This document shows positions 24,301 to 30,788 of a stretch of 33,893 bases of DNA, in pieces; position 1 is the stretch's first letter, and every line of letters begins with the position of its first letter. Both the position numbers and the translations under genes were made by a program. This DNA comes from Pirellulales bacterium (GTDB lineage Bacteria > Planctomycetota > Planctomycetia > Pirellulales > Lacipirellulaceae), in contig JADLBW010000009.1 of the NCBI GenBank assembly GCA_020847515.1, forward strand, positions 1-33,893. Direction: 5' to 3'. The notes beneath the pieces are model-generated. The model was not told where the DNA came from. It was given only the letters and a program-made list of their open reading frames with translations, and searched no databases.

Positions 24301-25164
24301 CGCACCTGGGTCGTCGACGCCAACCGCAAGGTCTACGTCTACAACACTAGCGGCGGGCTCGTAGGCTCGTGGACTGCCGGTACGATCGCCAGTAACGCCA
24401 CGGTCGAGGGCGTCGCCACCAATGGCGCCGACGTCTGGATCGTCGACGCCCGGGCCGATCGGGTCTATCGCTACGCCGGCGCCGCCAGCAGCCTCTCCGG
24501 CACGGCCACCGCCGCGAGCAGCTTTGCCCTCAACAGCGGCAACCGCAACCCGAAGGACATTGTCACCGACGGGCAGTACCTGTGGGTCGTCAACGACAAC
24601 TCGACCGACAAGGTGTTCAAGTACACCCTCGCCGGGCAGCTTGTCGGGAGCTGGACGATCGACTCGGCCAATCGCAGCCCCACCGGCATCACGCTCGATC
24701 CGGCCAGCCCGAGCCACCTGTGGGTCGTCGACAGCGGCACGGACCGCGTGTACCAGTACAACGCGGCCGTGGGCCGCACCAGCGGCAGCCAGTCGGCGTC
24801 CTCATCGTTTGCGCTAGCGACCGGCAATACCAATCCGCAAGGCATCGCCGACCCGCCGACGACCGAAGCGATGCTAGTGCAGCGGCTGGCGCCAGCGCAC
24901 CGCGACGCCTTCGTCTTGCCGCTCACACTGGAGTCACTCCGTCCGCAACTTTCTCGCACCGCCGAGCGAGAACCAGCCGGCGGCATCTCCTCTGCTCGGC
25001 GCACCGTTGAACCGTTGACGAGCTACGCAAGCAGTCCGAAGCCCGCCATGGGCCATCGCCTTGCCCCAGCCGACGCTGACAGCGCTCTTGACCGCTCGAG
25101 CGGCGACGACGACCTTGCGTTCAATTGGAGAACCCTGTCCGCCAGCAAAGCACTGGATGAATGA
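21322..25164 (+). CDS. giant secreted metzincin-like metallopeptidase with PPC, Calx-beta-like and two beta-propeller regions
   Basis: The protein has 1280 residues. The N-terminus is basic with RRLAAEPLEDRRLMAADDL (about 27-45), the planctomycete LEPRxLL-like motif found at the start of very large surface proteins. The peptidase region (about 130-315) has YLDFNGHTSSGGG, then the zinc motif HEAGHSFGLRH (257-267), an exact HExxHxxGxxH, and a Met-turn candidate ALMYST (M280). A PPC-type beta-sandwich follows (about 320-432: DADVFTIPATGQSLLITVEG). Then come a Calx-beta-like domain (433-549, FTPDNWFIPQTVTVTGVADG) and an LDL-receptor YWTD-type propeller (550-833, GKMYWGD, GKLYWAE, GKVYWND, GRILWSQ). 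A second Calx-beta-like domain spans 834-947. A second propeller of about five blades (948-1176) has WVVD and VYRY/VFKY/VYQY motifs. The final 100 residues are low-complexity. No dockerin or PEP-CTERM ends it. It is probably an extracellular or cell-surface protease. ATG 21322 is chosen over 21280 because the basic motif starts there. Confidence 0.85.
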   Translation: MRRRFLSRRRNASNFFSASSANRRARRRLAAEPLEDRRLMAADDLLAADRAAGGHGRAHDHDSVYASYEFRGFVADRLVEDGAAGAAATRGPAGGTLAAATGDPVLAPATLAESLSPLSSIPVLNSLPGAPVTIYLDFNGHTSSGGGVTPVYDADGDATTFSDQELQFMGDLWRVTTEDFAPFNVNVTTVEPSVLAPGVPTSAANGKALRLAIGGTSADGYAGYAQYNSFTNSGENLAWVYAQGKTDAVTYGGIASHEAGHSFGLRHLEKVGDPDWRALMYSTLFNNRATWTTGINDQGVLQDSMAVITSSLNGITYRADDHAGSVAGATPLTAAGAGFVGAGVISSTSDADVFTIPATGQSLLITVEGDSPSQNLDAVLELLDSAGNVLARSNPGDSVNASLVADSTDPVYFAVRSEGQYGHIGQYTITVEASGPGVTVTAPKGPFTTSESGRSTSQTIVLNARPSADVVFNVASSNTSEGVLSAASVVFTPDNWFIPQTVTVTGVADGVTDGAAAYSVVFAPAESADPSYHGFDPADLNVVNLDDAPGQVYWLRAGLYDGVVAVQRSTLAGENVQTVLDIPSALGTSPTGSYGPTRIAIDPVGGKMYWGDPLAHGVYRANVDGSSPQLLVTGLANPTGVALDLLRGKLYWAEQTSKKIQRSNLDGSNVEDVFATGLNVPGSVAIDETAGKVYWNDVGNRTFSRANLDGTGVELLYASDGVANPLGTPQGLALHPASGKIYFGVFEAGGAKIYGSNLDGSQVEVLVDFKAVDPALANTNIQTIAIDHAGGRILWSQSVGRRVYSADLDGGNVAVVHEGTADLRGIAVLPALPGFTVTPTTGLVTTEAGGAANFTVALNAPPTVDVVITVATSDASEGTVSASSLTFTPANWNTPQTVTVAGVDDAVYDQDVAYTIVLGAATSADAAYNGLNPADVSAVNRDNDPSPTKFYVVNDATQNRTYEYGPTGAAVENYLLNSGNSAPRGAASSAAGDRTWVVDANRKVYVYNTSGGLVGSWTAGTIASNATVEGVATNGADVWIVDARADRVYRYAGAASSLSGTATAASSFALNSGNRNPKDIVTDGQYLWVVNDNSTDKVFKYTLAGQLVGSWTIDSANRSPTGITLDPASPSHLWVVDSGTDRVYQYNAAVGRTSGSQSASSSFALATGNTNPQGIADPPTTEAMLVQRLAPAHRDAFVLPLTLESLRPQLSRTAEREPAGGISSARRTVEPLTSYASSPKPAMGHRLAPADADSALDRSSGDDDLAFNWRTLSASKALDE

Positions 25165-25272
25165 CTCGCAGGCAGCCCCGCGAGCCGCAGCCAATTCCGT
25201 CGTAGAACCCCTCAAGCGATTCGCCTTGACGAACGCCAAGCGTGGAAGCGGTTCGCGTTGCGAGAGTCCCCT

Positions 25273-25325
25273 GTAGTCATCTCGCTCCGCGAGATGACGT
25301 TCCGCTCGCAGAGCGAGCGGACTAC
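25273..25325 (+). repeat. 53-base double-hairpin repeat, copy 1
   Basis: GTAGTC, then the palindrome ATCTCGCTCCGCGAGAT, a short linker, the palindrome CGCTCGCAGAGCGAGCG, then GACTAC, which pairs with the first six bases. It can therefore fold into two hairpins on a common closing stem. It lies two bases past the FAD-oxidoreductase stop and between convergent genes, so it may act as a bidirectional terminator. A copy with four mismatches is at 28521-28573. Confidence 0.85.
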
Positions 25326-25327
25326 GC

Positions 25328-26737
25328 TCACCCAACTTGCGCCGGCACGCGCACGTAAGCCCCGCGCTCCAGCAATTCGCGCTGCAACTGGCGCACCTCC
25401 ACCTCCGCCGGATCCACCCCCGCGCGCACCGCCAGCCTGGCCGCCCGACCGGCCGCCTCGCCCATCGCCATGCAGGGCGCCATCACACGGATGGCGGCCA
25501 TCGCCTCGTGCGTCGTCGAAATGCACCGCCCCGCGACCAAGAGCCCGCTCACCTTCGTCGGCAACAGCGAGCGATAGGGAATGTCATAGCAATCGCCGCA
25601 CCACTCCAGCGTGCAGCCGTCGTCGTTGGGGCGATGGAGGTCGATCGGGTAGCTCGCCACGGCGATCGCGTCGTCGAAATGCCGGCAACTGAGCACGTCG
25701 TCCCGGTTCATCACATACCGGCCGACGATCCGGCGGGTCTCGCGAATTCCTAAAAACGGCGCCGTCTTGGTGGAGTATGCCTTCTCGAACCCCGGCACGT
25801 ACGACACCAGGTATCGCTGGATGTCCTCGATCTGCCGGCGGGCCTCGATCTCGCCGCGGGTGAGGCTCGTCGCGTCGGTGCCGTCGACCCGCTTCACCCG
25901 CGTCATGTTGATCCACGCCTCTCCCTCGCGGAGGCCCGTGATGATGATCGTCCGCTCCGTGGGAATCGACAGGCCCGCCGACTGGGCCTTCTGAATGAGC
26001 TGCCGCAGCCCCACCACGATGAACTGATGGTTCTGGCCGAAGTAGTCGTTGGGGATGAAATCGGTGAGATAGGTCCGCGGCTCCTCGGCGATGCTCATCC
26101 GCAGCCGTTCGGTATCGACCCCGGCCAGGCAGAACATCAACGTCGGCGGCTGCATGCCCCCGTGCTCGTCCCCTTTTTCGCAGGGGACGCCCGCGCGGTA
26201 GGCGACGTCGGCGTCGCCCGTGCAATCGATCACCGCCTGGGCGAGGATCGCCTCGCGACCCGACTTGCTCTCGGTGATGACGCCCCGCAGCCGGTCGCCC
26301 TCCTTCACCACGCCGGCCACCAGCGTGTGGAGCCGCACCTCGACTCCCGCATCCAACAGCATCTCCAGCGCCACGAACTTCACCGCCTCGGGTTCCACCA
26401 GCGTAATGGCCATGTGCAACGGGCAAGGCCGATGCTCGCTGGCGGCGTTACGAACCTTCAGCCGATCGATAAGCTGCTGCGGCAGCCCGCGGATGATCTG
26501 CTCGCCCTTCTGACTCAAAAAGCCCAGCACCGGCAGCCCGATCGTCATGTTGCCGCCGACGAAGCTGCGGCTTTCCAGCAGCAAGACCCGCAAACCGTCC
26601 TCAGCCGCCGCGCAGGCGGCCATAATCCCCGCCGGCCCCCCGCCGACGACCAGCACGTCGACCTCATCACGAACCGCCGTACGACGCTCAGGTTCCAGAA
26701 TCGAAGCAGCCGAACCGCCGGAAGAAGTAATAGCCAT
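25328..26737 (-). CDS. FAD-dependent oxidoreductase (FAD_oxidored family)
   Basis: The 469-residue protein has an N-terminal FAD-binding Rossmann motif (EVDVLVVGGGPAGIMAACAA, near 25-44), the ribose-binding acid in VLLLESRSFVGGN, and the second FAD motif AVIDCTGDADVAYRAGVP. The C-terminus has VAGRCISTTHEAMAAIRVMA and PCMAMGEAAGRAARLAV, which close the FAD site. This pattern matches the FAD_oxidored group, frequent in planctomycetes near sugar and sulfated-glycan genes. The substrate is unknown. There is no signal peptide after the ATG at 26737. Earlier in-frame codons are translations of tandem repeats and are excluded. The MFS transporter gene lies 153 bases upstream on the same strand, so an uptake-plus-oxidation operon is likely. 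Confidence 0.88.
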   Translation of the reverse strand: MAITSSGGSAASILEPERRTAVRDEVDVLVVGGGPAGIMAACAAAEDGLRVLLLESRSFVGGNMTIGLPVLGFLSQKGEQIIRGLPQQLIDRLKVRNAASEHRPCPLHMAITLVEPEAVKFVALEMLLDAGVEVRLHTLVAGVVKEGDRLRGVITESKSGREAILAQAVIDCTGDADVAYRAGVPCEKGDEHGGMQPPTLMFCLAGVDTERLRMSIAEEPRTYLTDFIPNDYFGQNHQFIVVGLRQLIQKAQSAGLSIPTERTIIITGLREGEAWINMTRVKRVDGTDATSLTRGEIEARRQIEDIQRYLVSYVPGFEKAYSTKTAPFLGIRETRRIVGRYVMNRDDVLSCRHFDDAIAVASYPIDLHRPNDDGCTLEWCGDCYDIPYRSLLPTKVSGLLVAGRCISTTHEAMAAIRVMAPCMAMGEAAGRAARLAVRAGVDPAEVEVRQLQRELLERGAYVRVPAQVG

Positions 26738-26772
26738 AGTTGTGATCTCGCCGCGTATCAGAATTGCGAATT

Positions 26773-26890
26773 GGGGATTGCGGATTGCGGATTGCGGATT
26801 AGCGACCTGGGACTGGAAGTGATGCGCGGCGGACAACTGACAACTGACGACTGACAACTGACAATCCCAAATCCGCAATCCGCGATCCCC
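26773..26890 (-). repeat. 7-base tandem repeats and 18-base inverted repeat between oxidoreductase and MFS genes
   Basis: GGATTGC is repeated three times plus a partial copy (26775-26800). ACAACTG is repeated four times with one substitution (26833-26860). An 18-base inverted repeat joins 26773-26790 to 26873-26890 with one mismatch, so a transcript could fold into a long hairpin enclosing the ACAACTG array. The element lies in the leader of the FAD-oxidoreductase gene. Confidence 0.8.
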
Positions 26891-28117
26891 TCACCTCCCC
26901 GCGCCTCCCTCCCGCCGCACCATGGTCCATAGAATCACCGCCGCCAGCGGATGCAGCATCGCCATCATTGCGAAGATCTGCGCCGCCCCGGCGGTCTCCA
27001 TCATCTCCCCCACACAATAGTTGAAGACCATCCCGCCGGCAGCCCCAAAGCCCGCCGCGATTCCCAGCACGCTGCCGACGTTCGCCGCGGGAAACGTCTC
27101 CGCCACCACGACGCTCAGCGTGAACAGCCAACTGAGCGACGCCGCCCCCACGACGCTGAACACCGCCAGCGTAGCCGCCGCGCTCGGCAGATGCGGCGTT
27201 ACGGCGACGATCGGCGCAAGCGCCGCCGCGCAGGTGAGCATCGCCTTGCGCGCCCCTAGCGGCGTCATTCCGCGGCGCACCAGCCAGTCGGACCACGCCG
27301 AGCTGCCGACCGCGCCCAGGTCCGAGGCCAGAAACGGAATCCAGCCCACCATCCCCACTTCCGCCAGCGACAGCCCCGACTCCTCCTGCAAGTAGCCCGG
27401 CAGCCAGAACAAGCAGAAATACCACACCGGGTCGCTTACCAGCCGGCACAGCAGGATGGCCCATAGCGTACGCGTCCGCCAGATCTGCGGCCAGGTGAAC
27501 CCCGCCGTCTGCCTGTCGGACGATACCAGTGCCTCGGCCAGCGCCTCCGGCGGCGGATCGCGATACGCCGCCAGCCACAGCGCCGCCAGCGCCAGCCCGA
27601 CGACTCCCGGCACGATGAACGCCGCATGCCAGTTGATGTTCGCACTGAGCCACGCCACCAGCGGCGGCGCGATGATCGCGCCGATCGACGTCCCCGCCAC
27701 GCACAGGCTGTTGGCAGTCGCCCGCAGCCTCCCTGGAAACCAGATGGTCACCACCCGCAACTGGGCCGGAAAGGCCGTCGGCTCGGCCAGTCCCAGCATC
27801 GCCCGAAACGCCAAGAAGGCCCCGACGGTTCGCGAGAACCCGACGCCCAGACACGCCAGCGACCAGCTCAAGACGCCGGCGAACATCAGCCGCCGCGCCC
27901 CAAACCGATCGACCAGCCACCCGGCGAGCGGATACCCGGCTGCATAGCAGACCGTAAAGACGTTCACCACCAGCGCATAGCCGCTGTCGTCGAGCGAGAA
28001 CTCGTGCTTGAGCGTCGGCTTCAGGATCGAAACGATCTGCCGATCAACGTAGTTGAGCACCAGCGCGCTGAAGATCAGCGCGAGAATAACCCAGCGGCGG
28101 CGAATTCCAGGTGACAA
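26891..28117 (-). CDS. MFS transporter, anion:cation symporter (ACS/hexuronate)-like
   Basis: The 408-residue protein is a 12-segment inner-membrane carrier. Signature elements are LVLNYVDRQIVSILKPTL in TM1, GWLVDRFGARRLMFAGVLSW (the MFS loop 2-3 motif D-R-x-G-x-R), LGLAEPTAFPAQLRVVTIWF and RATANSLCVAGTSIGAIIAP. These match the ACS family, which takes up hexuronates, glucarate or similar organic acids with protons. The start is a TTG at 28117; an in-frame TAG lies three codons upstream, so no longer start is possible, and no strong Shine-Dalgarno is seen. The FAD oxidoreductase is 153 bases downstream and may oxidise the imported compound. Confidence 0.85.
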   Translation of the reverse strand: MSPGIRRRWVILALIFSALVLNYVDRQIVSILKPTLKHEFSLDDSGYALVVNVFTVCYAAGYPLAGWLVDRFGARRLMFAGVLSWSLACLGVGFSRTVGAFLAFRAMLGLAEPTAFPAQLRVVTIWFPGRLRATANSLCVAGTSIGAIIAPPLVAWLSANINWHAAFIVPGVVGLALAALWLAAYRDPPPEALAEALVSSDRQTAGFTWPQIWRTRTLWAILLCRLVSDPVWYFCLFWLPGYLQEESGLSLAEVGMVGWIPFLASDLGAVGSSAWSDWLVRRGMTPLGARKAMLTCAAALAPIVAVTPHLPSAAATLAVFSVVGAASLSWLFTLSVVVAETFPAANVGSVLGIAAGFGAAGGMVFNYCVGEMMETAGAAQIFAMMAMLHPLAAVILWTMVRREGGAGR

Positions 28118-28269
28118 AACAGCCTAACGGCCCCAGCCCGCAAGGAAATAGCATCTACACAGCGCACCATGCCCGCATGGGCAAGCTGCCACCCGGAAGA
28201 CTAGGCGCCCGTCCGCAAATCCCCGCGCCCCGGCGCCCACCAGGTTGAAAGCCCCGCCCGTCCCCACAG

Positions 28270-28311
28270 CCCACAGCTTATAGCCCACAGCTTATAGCCC
28301 ACAGCTTATAG
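28270..28311 (-). repeat. 14-base tandem repeat next to tRNA-Leu
   Basis: Three perfect copies of CCCACAGCTTATAG (28270-28283, 28284-28297, 28298-28311) are followed by a decayed copy. The array lies 32 bases beyond the 3' end of the tRNA gene. Confidence 0.9.
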
Positions 28312-28343
28312 TCCACAGCCTACAACCCCTCACGCCCGCCAAG

Positions 28344-28425
<82 letters not shown>

Positions 28426-28456
28426 AAGCCGCGTCGACGAGCGTTGACGCTCACCA

Positions 28457-28462
28457 AGTATA
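28457..28462 (-). promoter_or_regulatory. possible -10 box for tRNA-Leu
   Basis: TATACT on the minus strand lies 32 bases before the tRNA 5' end. No good -35 box is visible. Confidence 0.3.
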
Positions 28463-28520
28463 GTCGCTCTCAGCAGGCCCCGCCTAGGCGACCGAGCCGC
28501 CGTCCCCTCGATCCGCAAGT

Positions 28521-28573
28521 GCAGTCATCTCGCTCCGCGAGATGGCTTTCCGCTCGCCGAGCGAGCGGACTAC
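28521..28573 (+). repeat. 53-base double-hairpin repeat, copy 2
   Basis: Same architecture as 25273-25325: CAGTC, then ATCTCGCTCCGCGAGAT, a linker, CGCTCGCCGAGCGAGCG, then GACTAC. It differs at four positions, one of which weakens the outer GTAGTC/GACTAC stem while both inner hairpins are kept. It lies between the tRNA and the DUF971 gene. Confidence 0.85.
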
Positions 28574-28703
28574 CCTTTTGTCAGCGACCCCCTCCGCTGT
28601 CAGGACAGGGCCTTCAACCGCTGCGCCACTTGCCAGGCCGCCGGAATTAACGACAGTGGAAGTCCCGGCCAATGTTCGCCGCCGCAGGCCCCGAGAACGC
28701 CCC

Positions 28704-29021
28704 ATGCCCCCCGCCAGCTCGAGCCCGCCGCCGCGCGACTTGCAGGCCCTCCGCAGCGAGTCGGCCCTGCTGGTCTCCTGGCCCGACCGCCAGGACCGGC
28801 TCCCCTTCCACTATCTCCGCACCGAGTGCGGCTGCGCCCAGTGCGTCAACGAGTGGACCGGCCAGCGGATGCTCGATCCGGCTTCCATTGCCGCCGACGT
28901 CGCTATCGTGCGGATGGAACTGGTCGGCAACTATGCGGTGCGGATCCAGTGGTCCGACGGCCACTCCTCGGGACTCTACACATGGCAGCGGCTGAGGCGC
29001 CTCGGCGACGATCGAGCATAA
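28704..29021 (+). CDS. DUF971-domain protein (GBBH-like N-terminal domain)
   Basis: The 105-residue protein consists of one DUF971 domain, the module also found at the N-terminus of gamma-butyrobetaine hydroxylase. It has the pattern LLVSWPDRQDRLPFHYLRTE, then CGCAQC (the Cys cluster), TGQRMLDPASI and NYAVRIQWSDGHSSGLYTW. The Cys/His residues could bind a metal, and stand-alone versions have been linked to iron-sulfur cluster handling, but the role here is unproven. The ATG at 28704 is chosen because the domain starts about ten residues later; a long upstream open frame comes from the repeat at 28521. It converges on the M28 peptidase gene with only 20 bases between stops. Confidence 0.85.
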   Translation: MPPASSSPPPRDLQALRSESALLVSWPDRQDRLPFHYLRTECGCAQCVNEWTGQRMLDPASIAADVAIVRMELVGNYAVRIQWSDGHSSGLYTWQRLRRLGDDRA

Positions 29022-29041
29022 GGCTCCGCCACGATGAGAAC

Positions 29042-30637
29042 CTACAAAGTCGCATCGGCATTGCCGCCGCTCGGCAGCCGCAGATCGACGTCGACCGACT
29101 TGATATGGCCGAACGATTCGATCTCGAGCTGGATCGACTCGGCGCCCGCCTCCAGCAGCGACTCGACCCGTGCCATGAGGGCCCGCCCGTCGGCAAACGG
29201 CTCACCGTTGACCGCGTACATGCGATCATAGACCGCCAGTCCCGCCCGCGCCGCCGGCGAATAGGGCACGACCCGCGTCACATACGCCGCCCCAGGCGCC
29301 GCCGCGTCTTCGCGCCACGAAAGGCCCAGTTCGACTGGTCGACCTGCCAGCGGCACCGCCAGGTCTTGCGGCTCGTCGCTGCCCCGGACGATCCGCAGCG
29401 TCACTTCGCCTCTTGCCCGCAACACGGCGGCCGGCAGCAGCGTTTCGACCTCGAGCGCCGCGCCGTCCACCGCCACGATCCTATCCCCTACGCGCACGCC
29501 CGCCTGCTCGGCGGCGCCGCCAGGCGTCAAGCTCGTCACAACCGCGTAAGGCTCGTCTCCCTCAGCCTGTCCCGCAGACCAGTCCCACCGCAACCCTAGC
29601 CGCGGCGGCGTCGGCCCCAGCGGCGCCTCGCGTTGGCTCCGCGTGTACGCCGTTTCGGACCGCGCGGCCGGTCGAAAGCTCGGCAGCGCGTCGGCGTCGG
29701 CCGCCTTGCAGACCGCCTCCAGCGTGTAGGCGGTTGCCTGCCGCAAACCCGCGATGTTCAGCTTCTCAAGATCGTCGCTGGGGCGATGGTAGTCCTGGTG
29801 CAGCCCCGTATGGATCAGCAGCGAGGGAATGCCCGCCTCAAAAAACGGCCAATGATCGCTGTTCTCCTGGTATTCCCACGTAAAATCGAGCCACATATCC
29901 GCCGGCAGCCGCTCGCTGCTGAGCAACTTCCGCAGCCCCAGCGCCGTCCGCGTTCCTTCGATCTCCAAACGACCCTTGGTCATCCGTCCGACCATATCGG
30001 CGTTGACGGCCAACCGCACCGACGACAGCGGCACGGTCGGCTGCCGCACCCAGTGGCGCGAACCCAGCAGGTTGATCTCCTCGCCGTCCCAAAAGGCGAA
30101 CAGTATCGTGCGGCGCGGCCGCCAGTGGGTCCGGCCGAGCGCGTCGATCATTTCCAGCACCGCGGCCACGCCGCTGGCATTGTCGTCGGCGCCGTTGTGG
30201 ATGTACCCGATCGGGCCGTTGCTGTTCTGGCGGCTGCCGTAGCCCACATGATCGTAATGGGCGCCGACGACGATGCACTCGTCTTTGAGCTCTGGGTCCG
30301 CGCCCGCAATCTTCCCCAGCACATTGACGTATCCGGGACTGAAGGGCTGCTGGTACCCGCCGCGGTCGCCGGCCCCTTGCAAGGCCGCCTCTTTGAGCCG
30401 CAGCGCGAGGTAATGCGCCGCCGCGCGGCCGCCCCGGCTGCCGGCGGCGCGGCCTTCGAGCGTATCATCGGCTAAAAATCCGGCGTGCTCCTTCAGTTCG
30501 CCCGCGGTGACGGTCGCCAAGGCCGCTTCCAGCGCCGCGGCGTCGGCCGCCAGCCCGCGAGCAGCGATGATCGGATGCAGTGCGATCGCCAACAGCAGGG
30601 CCTTCGCGCAACGCCGGATTATGACAGGAATCTGCAT
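29042..30637 (-). CDS. exported M28-family zinc aminopeptidase with two C-terminal PDZ domains
   Basis: The 531-residue protein has a signal peptide (about 1-31, CAKALLLAIALHPIIAARGL) and a complete peptidase M28 domain. Predicted metal and catalytic residues are H127 and D129 in VGAHYDHVG, D151 in NGADDNASG, E186 and E187 in WDGEEINLLGS, D214 in NADMVGR, and a C-terminal His in QDYHRPSDD. Two PDZ domains follow: about 350-435 (VVTSLTPGGAAEQAGVRVGD) and 440-525 (RVVPYSPAARAGLAVYDRMY). PDZ domains could recruit substrates or partners. It should act in the periplasm on peptides. The ATG at 30637 is the first codon of the signal peptide; the long open frame upstream is antisense to the end of mnmE and is excluded. 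It lies 151 bases downstream of mnmE on the same strand. Confidence 0.88.
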   Translation of the reverse strand: MQIPVIIRRCAKALLLAIALHPIIAARGLAADAAALEAALATVTAGELKEHAGFLADDTLEGRAAGSRGGRAAAHYLALRLKEAALQGAGDRGGYQQPFSPGYVNVLGKIAGADPELKDECIVVGAHYDHVGYGSRQNSNGPIGYIHNGADDNASGVAAVLEMIDALGRTHWRPRRTILFAFWDGEEINLLGSRHWVRQPTVPLSSVRLAVNADMVGRMTKGRLEIEGTRTALGLRKLLSSERLPADMWLDFTWEYQENSDHWPFFEAGIPSLLIHTGLHQDYHRPSDDLEKLNIAGLRQATAYTLEAVCKAADADALPSFRPAARSETAYTRSQREAPLGPTPPRLGLRWDWSAGQAEGDEPYAVVTSLTPGGAAEQAGVRVGDRIVAVDGAALEVETLLPAAVLRARGEVTLRIVRGSDEPQDLAVPLAGRPVELGLSWREDAAAPGAAYVTRVVPYSPAARAGLAVYDRMYAVNGEPFADGRALMARVESLLEAGAESIQLEIESFGHIKSVDVDLRLPSGGNADATL

Positions 30638-30788
30638 GCCGCAAGCATACGGCGACCCCCGACGAACGCAATCGCTTCCCGCCCCGAAACGCCCAAAATG
30701 GCCGCCCGCCGCCACCCGCCTCGCCGGTCCCTTCCGGGAGCCGCTTCCGCGCAGTCTTGACACGCTTCGCAGTCGGCGCCGCCCCGCG

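Noticed and set aside
26799-27920. Minus-strand frame of 373 codons
   Set aside because: Overlaps the MFS transporter in another frame; Gly/Arg/Ala-rich shadow. Its end runs into tandem repeats.
28270-28311. Possible CRISPR array or integration site
   Set aside because: The units are 14 bases and contiguous with no spacers, and no cas or integrase genes are nearby.
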